Shown: positions 34,939 to 43,687, numbered from the stretch's first letter. The stretch is DNA of 64,000 nucleotides from Dyadobacter jiangsuensis (GCF_003014695.1 NZ_PYAS01000016.1:62001-126000); one strand, 5' to 3'. Notes: generated from the sequence alone by a model not told the origin. Program-made: numbers and translations.

Positions 34939-35289
34939 ATGGCAAAAGCGGCATTAGTCAGGAATCAGGCCGAAGAAGTGAATGCCTTGCAGGACACGAT
35001 TTACGTCATCGGCGGCAAGTGGAAGCTGCCCATTATCAATTCGATATGCAACGGAAACAAGCGTTTCCGGGAGATCGAGCGGAGCATTCCGGGCATTACC
35101 ACGAGAATGCTTTCGAGGGAGCTGAAAGAAATGGAAATGAACAAGCTCATCAAGCGCACCGTCTACCCCGACTCGCCCGTTCTGGTGGAATACGAGTCGA
35201 CTCCGTACTGCAAAACCTTCGGAAACATCATTCTCGCGATGATCGAATGGGGCAAGGAGCACAAAAAATACATTCAGGAAGAGGCCTGA
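34939..35289 (+). CDS. HxlR-family transcriptional regulator
   Basis: A 116-residue winged-helix regulator of the HxlR family, which binds as a dimer. The opening helix and DTIYVIGGKWKLPIINSIC are the family signature (GGKWxxxI). The recognition part is RFREIERSIPGITTRMLSRELKEME, and the wing YPDSPVLVEYESTPYCKTF carries the conserved Tyr-Glu-x-T-xx-G-like end. Members sense aldehydes, quinones or disulfide stress, sometimes by a single Cys near the N-terminal helix; here Cys in SICNGNK and CKTF are candidates. The divergent SDR gene shares its short promoter region and is the likely target, together with autoregulation. Confidence 0.92.
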   Translation: MAKAALVRNQAEEVNALQDTIYVIGGKWKLPIINSICNGNKRFREIERSIPGITTRMLSRELKEMEMNKLIKRTVYPDSPVLVEYESTPYCKTFGNIILAMIEWGKEHKKYIQEEA

Positions 35290-35301
35290 AAAGCTGCAAA
35301 A

Positions 35302-35332
35302 GCAAAGCCCACCGTTGAACGATGGGCTTCGC
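35302..35332. terminator. Hairpin between convergent HxlR and STAS-like genes
   Basis: GCAAAGCCCA pairs with TGGGCTTCGC (one mismatch), with an inner CGTT/AACG pair in the loop. It lies in the 48-bp gap between two convergent stops, so a shared terminator is likely even though the T-run is short. Confidence 0.55.
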
Positions 35333-35337
35333 AAAAG

Positions 35338-35793
35338 TCAGGCAATGCTGCGTATCCACTCCTCCGCCTTTTCCGGATCCGTGAAAAAACGCTCGTTCGC
35401 ACTGCTGTAAAGCGATTCGTACTTTTCGATTTTCGTCGCGTCCTGGTGGCAATGCGCCGCGGCAACGCACCGGATGTTACGCTTGCTGGAAAGCACGAGC
35501 TGGTGGGCTTCCTCTTCAAACATCGCCACATATCCCACTTTCCAATCGTAATCCGCCAACGTCAGCGGCACGATGGTGCGGAAATGCTTATGCGCATCCA
35601 GGTTGAGGGCCGCGAAGCCATGCAGGTTCACAAAAATCCTGAACGTGCCCCCGTCCTCTACCCGGTCCAGCGCTTCGTACAGGGATTGCTCCCAGCGGAT
35701 CACATCCTCTTTCTCCAAATCGCCGCTGATATGCGTGATAATAAGCCTGTTTTCCGGCTCCCAATCGGTTTTTGCTATTTTTAAATCTGACAT
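35338..35793 (-). CDS. STAS/SpoIIAA-like protein
   Basis: A 151-residue cytoplasmic protein. The pattern of strands and helices (NRLIITHISGDLEKEDVIRWEQ, then FRIFVNLHGF, a helix with LDAHKHFR, WKVGYVAMFEE, and a C-terminal SSANERFFTDPEKAEEWIRSI) fits the SpoIIAA-like/STAS fold, where the final segment usually reads FxxxxxAxxWL. These proteins bind lipids or partners, and their roles are mostly unknown. The start is set at MSDLKIAKTDWE, where homology-like sequence begins; an in-frame ATG 84 bp upstream gives a Cys- and Val-rich N-terminus that looks non-coding. Neighbours are not informative. The fold assignment is tentative. Confidence 0.6.
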   Translation of the reverse strand: MSDLKIAKTDWEPENRLIITHISGDLEKEDVIRWEQSLYEALDRVEDGGTFRIFVNLHGFAALNLDAHKHFRTIVPLTLADYDWKVGYVAMFEEEAHQLVLSSKRNIRCVAAAHCHQDATKIEKYESLYSSANERFFTDPEKAEEWIRSIA

Positions 35794-35895
35794 TTGAATG
35801 TGGCTAACGAATATTAAACTGACGGCATAATCCGCCAGCCGGCACATTTGTTCCACGCGTCGACCAACAGCATCCATTTGTCGACAAAGTGCGCC

Positions 35896-36288
35896 TCAGG
35901 CAAGCAATCCCTTTGCGTTCAAATCGTCAAAAAGCAGCTGCGCAGCCAGTGAAACCCTCGGACGATCGGTATAACCAAGCCAGGACACTTCATCGATCTC
36001 CGCCGCGGCTTTCACCTCTCCCCTTTCGCCGGTTATGTAGCACCTGAGTCTCACGACTACACCCTCGGGCTGCCCGTGCGCCTGCGCGTGAAACTCCCCG
36101 TAATACGCCAACAAGGAAGGATCCAACCTCAGGCTGATCTCTTCATAAATCTCCCGCACCAATGTTTCTTCATCCGATTCTCCGGACTCGCGCTTGCCTC
36201 CCGGAATGTAGTAGGTGTCTCGTCCGCGGCTTCGGGCAGCGAGTATCTTTTTATTTTCAATATAAATCAGGGCCAGCTTGTCGATCAT
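35896..36288 (-). CDS. Nudix hydrolase
   Basis: A 130-residue Nudix-fold hydrolase. The Nudix box is GGKRESGESDEETLVREIYEE followed by ISL. The catalytic Glu residues of RExxEE are all present, but the usual Gly after xEEx is replaced by Ser (IS instead of xG), a mild departure. Members cleave nucleoside diphosphates linked to other groups, and the substrate is not evident. The start is at MIDKLALIYIE, the first beta-strand of the fold; a longer in-frame form to 36333 adds a Ser/Thr-rich tail that is unlikely to be real. It lies alone between a STAS-like gene and a divergently transcribed LTA-synthase-like gene. Confidence 0.88.
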   Translation of the reverse strand: MIDKLALIYIENKKILAARSRGRDTYYIPGGKRESGESDEETLVREIYEEISLRLDPSLLAYYGEFHAQAHGQPEGVVVRLRCYITGERGEVKAAAEIDEVSWLGYTDRPRVSLAAQLLFDDLNAKGLLA

Positions 36289-36430
36289 GGTGCTATTGCT
36301 TGAAATGCGGGTTTGAGAACTTATCGGGATCAAAACTACAAAATACCTTTCCCGCCTTACACTCGGAAATTCAAAAAGAATTCAGAATTCAATAGTACGT
36401 TAAGCGCCTGATACGGTACATTAGCCCAAC

Positions 36431-36457
36431 TGACACCACCTAACAAAACCTAACTAA
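36431..36457 (+). repeat. Degenerate trace of the 10-bp repeat before the LTA-synthase-like gene
   Basis: TGACACCACC, TAACAAAACC and TAACTAA follow each other at exact 10-bp steps (36431, 36441, 36451) and run into the ATG at 36458. The units resemble TGACAATACC of the three clear arrays. No obvious left arm remains. Confidence 0.4.
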
Positions 36458-38404
36458 ATGGATTCTGCCACTCAGCGAGTTGGAACACCGAGCACAGTAC
36501 GCTCAAAATCAACCTTTTTATCCCGCCCTCTGATTATTGCGCTGCTCCTGGTCTGCATTTCGATGCTAACCCGGATTACCCTGATGCTGAAAGCCGGCAA
36601 CGGCGTAGATTACAGCCTGACCAATATGCTGGGCATTTTCGGTATAGGGCTTTTCTATGATATTCTCAATTCCCTGTATTTTCTTATTCCTGTTATGTTG
36701 CTTGGCTGGGTAACACCCACCAGGTACGCCGGCAAAATGGGGTCTAAAATAGCGGCCGGGATCTTACAGTTCATCCTGGTGTTCCTGCTTTTGCTGAACG
36801 CCGTCTCCGAATGGGTATTCTGGGACGAATTTGGCTCCCGGTTCAATTTCATCGCGGTCGATTACCTGGTTTACACGCAGGAAGTGGTGGGTAATATCCG
36901 ACAATCTTACCCGGTGGAGACGATCATCGGCGTATTACTTATCCTGGCCGTGTTACTGACAATACTGGTATCGCGGCTATCCAGCCGGTTCGCCTTCGGG
37001 CCAATGCGCTTCGGAAGACGATCGCTGGTGATAGGCGCATATTTCCTGATCGTTGTAACGGTTTTTATGACGGTCGACAACAGGATTCGCCAATTTAGCC
37101 GCAATGTCTACGTCAACGAGCTGGCTGGCAACGGAATGTACGAGCTCTTTGCGGCTTACCTTAACAACGAGCTGGATTACAATCAGTTCTATATCAAACT
37201 TGATGATCAACAGGCCTCGTCGACCATACGGTCGCTGGTAAAAACGCCGGAAAGCAGGTTTACCGATAATAAACCATTCTCCATTGAGCGGGATATTGTC
37301 AATACGGGTGCTGAACTGCACAAAAACATCATCCTAATCAGCGTGGAAAGCCTCAGCGCCGATTTTCTGGGAAGCTTCGGAAATACGCAGGGCATCACAC
37401 CCTCGCTCGATTCGCTGGCCCGGCAGAGCCTGCTGTTCACCAACCTTTACGCGACGGGCACACGCACGGTCCGCGGTCTGGAAGCACTGTCGATATGCAC
37501 ACCGCCGACGCCCGGCCAATCCATCGTACGCCGGCCCCGCAACGAAGGCCTCTTCTCTATGGGTAGCGTATTACAAAACAAAGGCTATCAGACCCGGTTC
37601 ATCTACGGCGGCTACGGATACTTCGACAATATGGGCTATTTCTTCGGCCATAACAACTATAAGGTGGTCGACCGGACCGCGCTTTCGAAAAAGGACATCG
37701 ACTATGAGAACATCTGGGGCGTTGCCGACGAGAACCTTTTTGAACTGGCTGCACGTGAAATCGCCTCCGCCTCCAAGACCGGCAAGCCTGTATTCGCCCA
37801 CATCATGACCACGTCCAATCACCGTCCTTACACCTATCCCGAAGGGCGCATTGACATCCCCTCACACACGAGCCGCGAGGGCGCCGTAAAATATACCGAC
37901 TTCGCCATCGGCCAGTTCATCCGCAATGCCAGAAACCAGCCCTGGTTCAAAAACACGTTGTTTATCATTGTGGCCGACCATTGCGCATCCAGCGCCGGAA
38001 AAACCGATCTGCCGGTTAACAAATACAAAATACCATTGATGATGTACGCACCGGGATTCATCGAACCCGGCGTGATGCCAAGGCTTATGAGCCAGATCGA
38101 TATCGGGCCGACTGTGCTGGGCTTGCTTAACTTCTCCTACCGCAGCAAGTTCTTTGGTTATGACATTTTCAAACTCGAACCCGGCCGCGAGCGGGCATTT
38201 GTGAGCACCTATCAGAGCCTGGGATACATTAAACACGACTCGTTGATCGTATTAAAGCCCCAGCGAATTGCCGCTACATTCACCCCTAACTTTACCGACG
38301 GCTCCACCACTCCGGCTTCACAAAACACCCAATTGCTCGACGAAGCCATTGCCTGGTACCAGAGTGCCAGTTTTCAGTTCAGGAATGGCCTGATGAAAAA
38401 ATAG
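36458..38404 (+). CDS. LTA-synthase-like membrane sulfatase-fold phosphotransferase
   Basis: A 648-residue protein of the LtaS/YejM/OPG type. Five membrane helices occupy about residues 22-205. The extracytoplasmic domain begins with NIILISVESLSADFLGSFG, which carries the first Glu metal ligand. The nucleophile is probably Thr337 in ATGTRTVRGLEAL. Later metal ligands lie in HIMTTSNHRPY and IIVADHCAS. In Gram-positives the enzyme polymerises glycerol phosphate. In Gram-negatives relatives transfer phosphoglycerol to glycans or act on lipid A, so in this Bacteroidota a role in modifying an envelope glycan or lipid is likely. It stands alone and ends with a 16-bp hairpin that runs almost to the start of the next gene. 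Confidence 0.88.
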   Translation: MDSATQRVGTPSTVRSKSTFLSRPLIIALLLVCISMLTRITLMLKAGNGVDYSLTNMLGIFGIGLFYDILNSLYFLIPVMLLGWVTPTRYAGKMGSKIAAGILQFILVFLLLLNAVSEWVFWDEFGSRFNFIAVDYLVYTQEVVGNIRQSYPVETIIGVLLILAVLLTILVSRLSSRFAFGPMRFGRRSLVIGAYFLIVVTVFMTVDNRIRQFSRNVYVNELAGNGMYELFAAYLNNELDYNQFYIKLDDQQASSTIRSLVKTPESRFTDNKPFSIERDIVNTGAELHKNIILISVESLSADFLGSFGNTQGITPSLDSLARQSLLFTNLYATGTRTVRGLEALSICTPPTPGQSIVRRPRNEGLFSMGSVLQNKGYQTRFIYGGYGYFDNMGYFFGHNNYKVVDRTALSKKDIDYENIWGVADENLFELAAREIASASKTGKPVFAHIMTTSNHRPYTYPEGRIDIPSHTSREGAVKYTDFAIGQFIRNARNQPWFKNTLFIIVADHCASSAGKTDLPVNKYKIPLMMYAPGFIEPGVMPRLMSQIDIGPTVLGLLNFSYRSKFFGYDIFKLEPGRERAFVSTYQSLGYIKHDSLIVLKPQRIAATFTPNFTDGSTTPASQNTQLLDEAIAWYQSASFQFRNGLMKK

Positions 38405-38436
38405 TTTGGTATCTCAAAAGTATTTCAAGGTTACAT

Positions 38437-38474
38437 AGGCGTTTATATTGATATTTTCATCAACATAAACGCCT
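38437..38474 (+). terminator. 16-bp hairpin between LTA-synthase-like and DUF4932-like genes
   Basis: AGGCGTTTATATTGAT pairs with ATCAACATAAACGCCT (one G-T wobble) around a 6-nt loop. It starts 32 bp after one stop and ends 4 bp before the TTG start of the next gene. It may stop transcription or fold over the ribosome-binding region. Confidence 0.55.
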
Positions 38475-38478
38475 CGCT

Positions 38479-39897
38479 TTGAAAACCTCTGCCAAGCTCG
38501 TTGCTAAATGCTCCTTGTCGACACTCCTATGCCTATACGCACACACCTATGCGCAGGCTCAGCACGTGCGTGTTGTACACACGGGCAGTACGAGCATGGA
38601 CGTACGCGACGGTAGCGGGTTCCGAAAAGGCGGATGGGGTATTGACCCCTCGGTCCGGCCGGACGTGTACGAAACATACATTGAAGGCGAAAGTAAAAAA
38701 GTCAGCTTCATCACCGACCGCGATTCCATAACTTTCGACGTTATGCCGGGCAAAACTTATCCTTTTGCCTTCGTCCTCAACGGGAAGGATAGCGCATTTA
38801 CCGAAATCAGGGGAATCAAACTGATGCCCCGGGCGCAGTTTTCAAAAGCGTATCAGCAGGCCAACCGTGGCAAAACATTGGTTGAAATTCCGCAAATGTA
38901 CGAGCTGCTCAACGTCGTGTTCGCGTTGACCGACAAAGGGCGGACGAGCAATGGCCTTATTCCCCGCAACACCGACTATTATAGTCAGGTGATGGAGTGG
39001 TTCACGCCCTATCGTGACCAACCTGCCGTAAAAAAAATCAACACTGAACTGGCAGTTGACGGAGTTTACCATGCATTAAAAATGGACGCATATGCATTCG
39101 AGCTGAATGCGGACGGCACCATCGTTCAAAGCCCTGTTTTCGACCGCATCGGGCGCTCAAACAGTAACAGCTTACGCACCTATATTGCGGATCTACAACA
39201 GTTCGCCAAGTCGAGCCGGTTTCAGGAATTTTACAAGGCCCATCAACCATTCTACAACCAGCTTATCAAGGCCTATCGCGATTCCATCGGTGTCGCCGAA
39301 ATGCAGCGCTGGCTTGGCAAAAACTTCCCTTCGACCCGTTACGATGCATTTAAAATCATCCTGTCGCCGCTCGTAGGCAATAACCAATCCGCAAGTTTCT
39401 TTGAATCCAACGGTTTCCGGGAGGCACAGGCTCATGTCAACTTTCCCTTCCATACGCCGGAGAATACCACCGGCTGGTCGCCCGAGGCGCTTCATGTCAA
39501 AGACGGCAACATCGTATTCACCGAACTGAACCACGCGTTCATCGGCCCCGAAGGTGAAAAACCGGCTTACCGCGCCCGCATTCAAAAAGCATTCTCCGAT
39601 CTCACCATCTGGAACGATCCATCCAAACCCGCACGGGGCTACAATACCCCGCAAGCCTCTTTCGACGAATACATGAACTGGGCGCTCGTCAACCTCCGGT
39701 ATATCGACTACGCCCCCGCCGTGGAGCAAGCCAAACTCATCGCGAATGTCGAGGAGATGATGGTAAACGCCCGCGGTTTTCGGCGGTTTGCGGATTTCAA
39801 TCAGTTTTTAGTTAAAACCTACAAAGCGCGCAAAAAGGGGCAAACCGTTGCGGATTTGTACCCGGTGATTGTTGGGTGGTTTGAAGGGAATAGTTAG
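38479..39897 (+). CDS. Exported DUF4932-like protein, possible metalloprotease
   Basis: A 472-residue exported protein of unknown function. The start is a TTG at 38479, which gives a good signal peptide (KTSAKLVAKCSLSTLLCLYA...AQAQ). No in-frame ATG precedes it. Residues 20-120 look like a beta-rich domain. The remainder matches the general pattern of DUF4932 proteins of Bacteroidota, with FTELNHAFIGPEGEKP near residue 350 as a possible variant of a metalloprotease helix (E-x-x-H with an added Asn). A YYSQVMEWFTPYRDQP block lies in the middle. The family name is tentative and the activity is unproven. It follows the LTA-synthase-like gene and could be co-transcribed if the hairpin between them does not terminate. 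Confidence 0.6.
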   Translation: MKTSAKLVAKCSLSTLLCLYAHTYAQAQHVRVVHTGSTSMDVRDGSGFRKGGWGIDPSVRPDVYETYIEGESKKVSFITDRDSITFDVMPGKTYPFAFVLNGKDSAFTEIRGIKLMPRAQFSKAYQQANRGKTLVEIPQMYELLNVVFALTDKGRTSNGLIPRNTDYYSQVMEWFTPYRDQPAVKKINTELAVDGVYHALKMDAYAFELNADGTIVQSPVFDRIGRSNSNSLRTYIADLQQFAKSSRFQEFYKAHQPFYNQLIKAYRDSIGVAEMQRWLGKNFPSTRYDAFKIILSPLVGNNQSASFFESNGFREAQAHVNFPFHTPENTTGWSPEALHVKDGNIVFTELNHAFIGPEGEKPAYRARIQKAFSDLTIWNDPSKPARGYNTPQASFDEYMNWALVNLRYIDYAPAVEQAKLIANVEEMMVNARGFRRFADFNQFLVKTYKARKKGQTVADLYPVIVGWFEGNS

Positions 39898-39927
39898 CCA
39901 GTTTTGAACCTGAAAAAATCAGAAGCC

Positions 39928-40275
39928 ATGAAAAAACTCCTTACCAACGCCTCGCTTACGATCCTTTCACTGGCACTTTTCTGCTGCGAAAAGGATCCTC
40001 AGCCGGATTGCGGATGCGATGGCCCTGCGGTACTTGTGCTTAAAAACACCCGTGCGGTGCACGAAGGCGCCGGGCTATTTACTTTTACGCACCCTATTAC
40101 TCTTAATAAAACATCCGCCTGGGCCTGCGATGCGGATTCGCTTTGGGCCAAAAGCGCGAATAGCGAAGTTCCCGATTACACAATCAGCGGAAACCTAAAA
40201 AAGGAATGCTTCTTTGGACCGACACTCATGATCGTGTACCCGCCCATCGATATCACCGCGATTAAGAAGGACTAG
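39928..40275 (+). CDS. Small Cys-rich lipoprotein, hypothetical
   Basis: A 115-residue protein with KKLLTNASLTILSLALFCCEKD, a signal with a lipobox-like end; lipidation at one of the two Cys is plausible though Phe before Cys is unusual. The mature start DPQPDCGCDGPAVLVLKNT is a Bacteroidota-type motif in small surface lipoproteins. Two more Cys (AWACDAD and KECFFG) could form disulfides. No domain with a known activity is seen. The ATG at 39928 is preferred over a TTG at 39904, since the former directly begins the signal peptide. The stop overlaps that of the convergent GNAT gene by 4 bp. It lies 30 bp after the DUF4932-like gene and probably shares its transcript. Confidence 0.65.
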   Translation: MKKLLTNASLTILSLALFCCEKDPQPDCGCDGPAVLVLKNTRAVHEGAGLFTFTHPITLNKTSAWACDADSLWAKSANSEVPDYTISGNLKKECFFGPTLMIVYPPIDITAIKKD

Positions 40276-40727
40276 CCCGCGAGCACCTTCGCAAAACAGA
40301 CACTATTCTCCACTCCCACATACTGTCCGTAATTCTCCGTGCGCTGGTAACCGTTCTTCTCATAAAGCGCAATGGCTTCGGGTTGGCGTTTGCCCGTTTC
40401 GAGGACGCATTGGGCATAGCCTAGCTCATTGGCCCAGGTTTCCAGCTCCGTGAGTACGCGGGTAGCAATGCCTTTTTTGCGGCCGTCGGGTGAAACGTAC
40501 ATACGCTTTACCTCCATGGCTTCCTCACTAAAAGCCTTGATGGCGCCGCAGCCCACGGGCTCGTCGTTTTCATAGCATACCACCGCGTGTCGGATCTTGT
40601 CAATTTTGTTGAATTGAGCATAAAATCCATGATCAGCACCGTCGCGTTCGGCGAGATCGGCGTCGAGGAGTTTTACCAATGCTTTGAAATCGGGGGCGTC
40701 GGAATCGGTTCTTCTTAAAATGATCAT
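40272..40727 (-). CDS. GNAT-family N-acetyltransferase
   Basis: A 151-residue acetyltransferase of the GNAT superfamily. Strand 4 and the acetyl-CoA loop read AMEVKRMYVSPDGRKKGIATRVL, with the pyrophosphate-binding R/Q-x-x-G-x-G/A pattern as RKKGIA. The later YAQCVLETGKRQPEAIALYEKNGY is the usual C-terminal half. The acceptor is unknown; close relatives acetylate small amines. Its ATG overlaps the stop of the MFS carrier gene by 4 bp (ATGA), so it is translationally coupled to the sugar-acid operon upstream. A direct role in galactonate breakdown is not obvious; it may be a passenger. It is the last gene of the long leftward run. Confidence 0.88.
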   Translation of the reverse strand: MIILRRTDSDAPDFKALVKLLDADLAERDGADHGFYAQFNKIDKIRHAVVCYENDEPVGCGAIKAFSEEAMEVKRMYVSPDGRKKGIATRVLTELETWANELGYAQCVLETGKRQPEAIALYEKNGYQRTENYGQYVGVENSVCFAKVLAG

Positions 40728-42019
40728 TGCAATTCTTCGAGTTCTACTACTTTGGGCGTTCTGGTGAGCCAATGGATAATCAGCCACGCCACAAGATAAG
40801 TAAAACCGCAGATTGTGAAAATGATGTTGTACCCCGCCTGAATGTTCCCCGCCGCTTTGTAGCTGTCGAGCAGGCTGCCGATCAGGATCGGGAAAAGAAT
40901 ACCGCCCACGGCTCCCGCCATGCCTCCGATGCCTACGACCGAGCTAACGGCCTGTTTCGGAAACAGGTCGGACGGTAGCGTGAAAACATTCGTCGCCCAT
41001 GCCTGATGTAATGCCACTGCCAGACTAATGAGTCCAACGGCCATCCAGACGCCGCTGGAAAACTGGATCAGTATCACGGATAGTTCGCAAAATGCGAGCC
41101 CCAGCAAAACCGTCTTGCGCGCTTTGAGCGTCGGCCAGCCCCGTTTGATAAGCCAGGACGAGAGATATCCCCCACCAATGCTACCGACGGTCGTTGCGGT
41201 ATAAATCAGCATAAGTTCAAAACTCGGCTTTTTAAGGTCCAGGTTGAATGTGGAGGCGAAATAGGAAGGCAACCAGAACAGGAAGAACCAGTAGATCGGA
41301 TCGATGAGCCCTTTACCGGTAATGTAGGCCCATGTCTGCGGAAAAGTGAACAGTTTGATCCATTTAACGGGCTGCTTTTCGGCCTCGTTTTCGTCCTGCC
41401 CCTGTCCGCTCAGGATGTAATGAAGCTCCTCGGCGCTCAACCGCTTCTGCTTGACGGGAATGTCATAAAAAATGAGCCAGAAAATCAACCATACGAAACC
41501 CAGCGCGCCGGTAATCCAGAACACCTCCTGCCAGCCATAATGGCTCAGAATCCAGGGTACGAGTATCAAAGCGACCACAACGCCGATACTCGTACCGGCA
41601 TTAAATAAACCCGTTGCCAAAGCCCGTTCCTTCTTCGGGAACCACTCGGCCACCGTCTTGACTGCCGCAGGATAATTACCGGCTTCCCCTAATCCCAGCC
41701 CCACACGTGCTACCCCGAACCCGAATGCGCCGCGTGCGACCGCGTGCAGCATACCCGCGATGCTCCAGAAAATGATCGTAAACGAATACCCGGCCTTGGT
41801 ACCGATCTTGTCGATGAGCCAGCCAAAAACCAGCAAACCGACTGCATAAGCGGCCGTAAACGCCATCACAATGCGTGCGAAATCGGTTTCGGTCCAAACG
41901 AATTCTTTTTCCAGAATGGGTTTCAGGAGACCGATGATCTGCCTGTCGAGGTAATTAATGGTCGTGGCGAGAAAGAGCAGGACCACGATGATCCAGCGGT
42001 AATTCCTGATTTTACCCAT
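40724..42019 (-). CDS. MFS hexuronate/galactonate-type transporter (ACS family)
   Basis: A 431-residue major facilitator with twelve helices, of the anion:cation symporter family that includes ExuT and DgoT. The motif INYLDRQIIGLLKPIL follows the first helix, GWLIDKIGTKAG is the loop 2-3 signature, and GLGEAGNYPAAVKTVAEWFP is typical of ExuT-like carriers. It should import a hexuronate or aldonate with protons. The gene lies 3 bp after the DgoA-type aldolase and with DgoK forms a tight operon, so galactonate is the most likely substrate. Galacturonate is the main alternative, but no uronate isomerase is seen in the window. Confidence 0.92.
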   Translation of the reverse strand: MGKIRNYRWIIVVLLFLATTINYLDRQIIGLLKPILEKEFVWTETDFARIVMAFTAAYAVGLLVFGWLIDKIGTKAGYSFTIIFWSIAGMLHAVARGAFGFGVARVGLGLGEAGNYPAAVKTVAEWFPKKERALATGLFNAGTSIGVVVALILVPWILSHYGWQEVFWITGALGFVWLIFWLIFYDIPVKQKRLSAEELHYILSGQGQDENEAEKQPVKWIKLFTFPQTWAYITGKGLIDPIYWFFLFWLPSYFASTFNLDLKKPSFELMLIYTATTVGSIGGGYLSSWLIKRGWPTLKARKTVLLGLAFCELSVILIQFSSGVWMAVGLISLAVALHQAWATNVFTLPSDLFPKQAVSSVVGIGGMAGAVGGILFPILIGSLLDSYKAAGNIQAGYNIIFTICGFTYLVAWLIIHWLTRTPKVVELEELQ

Positions 42020-42022
42020 TTG

Positions 42023-42658
42023 CTAAGCGAGTTTTTGTGCGAATTGAAGGAAATGTGCTTTCAGTCCGTCCCAGTCTTTGTCCTGGATCAGTTTCTTGTC
42101 AAATAGCTGCCCTCCGATGCCTAGCCCGTTGGCACCTGCTTTCAAGAAAGCTTCCATGTTTTCCAGGCTGACCCCTCCGGTAGGAAGGAGTTTGAGCTGG
42201 TTCATCGGGGCTTTGACGTCCTTAATGTAGCCGGGCCCCAGCGCCGTCGCGGGATAGATTTTCACCATCGACGCACCCCATGACCATGCCTGGAAGATTT
42301 CCGTAGGTGTATATGCCCCCGGAAATACCGGAATACCCTTTTTCACACAGGATTTGACCACTTTTTTGCTCAAAACCGGCGTCACGATAAACTGCGCACC
42401 TGCTTCCAGCGCAGCATCCAGGTCGTCTTTGGTACAAACCGTTCCGGCGCCGATATTCAGGCCGTAATGCTCGTTTTCCAACGCATAGCGGATCATATCC
42501 GTCGCGCCGGGCGTGTTCATCGTAATTTCGACGGTCGTCAGGCCTGCCTCACGGTAAATGGGCAGGATACGCTTGACGTCCTCCGGCGATACGTTACGGA
42601 TAATACCCACCAGCGGTGCTTTATTGAACAACTCCCACGAAAATGTACGCTCACTCAT
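42023..42658 (-). CDS. dgoA: 2-dehydro-3-deoxy-phosphogalactonate (or -gluconate) aldolase
   Basis: A 211-residue class I KDPG/KDPGal aldolase, a TIM barrel forming a Schiff base. Glu in TTVEITMNTPGA is the general base, and the lysine of MVKIYPATALGPGYIK is the Schiff-base residue. Other family blocks are IGAGTVCTKDDLD, FIVTPVLS and LLPTGGVSLENMEAF. It splits the phosphorylated keto-deoxy sugar acid into pyruvate and glyceraldehyde 3-phosphate. It overlaps dgoK by 4 bp, so galactose-type substrate is inferred, although these aldolases cannot be separated from Eda by sequence alone. The next gene is a hexuronate-type carrier 3 bp away. Confidence 0.9.
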   Translation of the reverse strand: MSERTFSWELFNKAPLVGIIRNVSPEDVKRILPIYREAGLTTVEITMNTPGATDMIRYALENEHYGLNIGAGTVCTKDDLDAALEAGAQFIVTPVLSKKVVKSCVKKGIPVFPGAYTPTEIFQAWSWGASMVKIYPATALGPGYIKDVKAPMNQLKLLPTGGVSLENMEAFLKAGANGLGIGGQLFDKKLIQDKDWDGLKAHFLQFAQKLA

Positions 42659-43662
42659 AAATTTGTTTTATTCAATGTTAAATGTTGGTTCTCAAAAATC
42701 CGGATATGCCCGGTGGTAGCCGCACGGTCTACAATCTCCGACGGAATGATCGTTGCCCTGCCTGCCAGCCCCAATGTTTCAATCGCGGCTTTGTACAACT
42801 GGTACAGGTTATTTCCGCCGCAGAGCACCAGATGCGCATTCGTTTCCTTCGTCAGATCGCGGATTTCATAGCCGATCAGCAGCCCGCTCAGGAACATCCC
42901 GTTTTCCCGCTTACTTAATAAATCAAAAAGCTGGTTGGTTCTTACTGTAAATAATGCATTTAAAATATTTCCTGTGCCCGATTCGCGTATGCCCGAGCGG
43001 AATGCGGCTGCGGCTTCTTCGTTGAAATCCGACTGGTGATAATGGTCAATGGAGTCTTTGAGAATGCTCTGATTGGCCATCAGGTTGAAAACTTCACCGG
43101 TCATAAAGGTCTTGAAGTCAATCAGCCGGCCGTCACGCACGAACATGTGCTTGGAATGCGTACCGGGGAAAATGAAGATCGCGTCGCGGCCCGAAAGATC
43201 CATTGCAGCTCCGAGGCCGATCAGCTGCGTTTCTTCTCCGCGCATGACGTCATGGTCGCTCCGCACACCCGAAATCAACGTGATTTCATGGGGAAAACCC
43301 GGCTGTTCCTCATAGTACTTCATCCCCAGATGTGCCCCGTCCAGCGCAAACGGCAGGCGCGCGTAGGGCAACTCCTGCATCCCGATCGACGACGACGCCA
43401 TGCCGGAAAGCACGATGGGCACACCCCTCAGATCCAGGCCGGTTTGCTTTTTCAATGCGGAGATCTGAGTTGTGATGATCGACCGATAGTAATCACCCCG
43501 CACGATCGCACCGTCCGCATTCGCTTCCTGCCACGCATTGTACACTGCCCCGATGCCATGTGGAGACGTCACCTCTCCTACCACATCGTGATCCTTCACA
43601 TTGACCAGTCTCAACCGGAACGAAGACGTTCCCCAGTCACAACTCAGCAGGTGTTTACTCAT
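42655..43662 (-). CDS. dgoK: 2-dehydro-3-deoxygalactonokinase
   Basis: A 335-residue sugar-acid kinase of the DgoK family (ASKHA fold). It opens with LLSCDWGTSSFRLRLV, the phosphate-1 loop. Family blocks include VVLSGMASS-like IVLSGMASSSIGMQELPYA, LISGVRSDHDVMRGEETQLIG, IFIFPGTHSKHMFV and FKTFMTGEVFNLM. The C-terminal LVLCGGNNLYQLYKAAIE closes the active site. The enzyme phosphorylates 2-keto-3-deoxygalactonate with ATP. Its stop overlaps the start of the aldolase gene by 4 bp, so the two are translationally coupled. A pair of inverted palindromes lies in its promoter region (43688-43790), between it and the PQQ dehydrogenase gene upstream. Confidence 0.93.
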   Translation of the reverse strand: MSKHLLSCDWGTSSFRLRLVNVKDHDVVGEVTSPHGIGAVYNAWQEANADGAIVRGDYYRSIITTQISALKKQTGLDLRGVPIVLSGMASSSIGMQELPYARLPFALDGAHLGMKYYEEQPGFPHEITLISGVRSDHDVMRGEETQLIGLGAAMDLSGRDAIFIFPGTHSKHMFVRDGRLIDFKTFMTGEVFNLMANQSILKDSIDHYHQSDFNEEAAAAFRSGIRESGTGNILNALFTVRTNQLFDLLSKRENGMFLSGLLIGYEIRDLTKETNAHLVLCGGNNLYQLYKAAIETLGLAGRATIIPSEIVDRAATTGHIRIFENQHLTLNKTNL

Positions 43663-43687
43663 AGTTTCTTTTTTTGTTAGGTACCAT

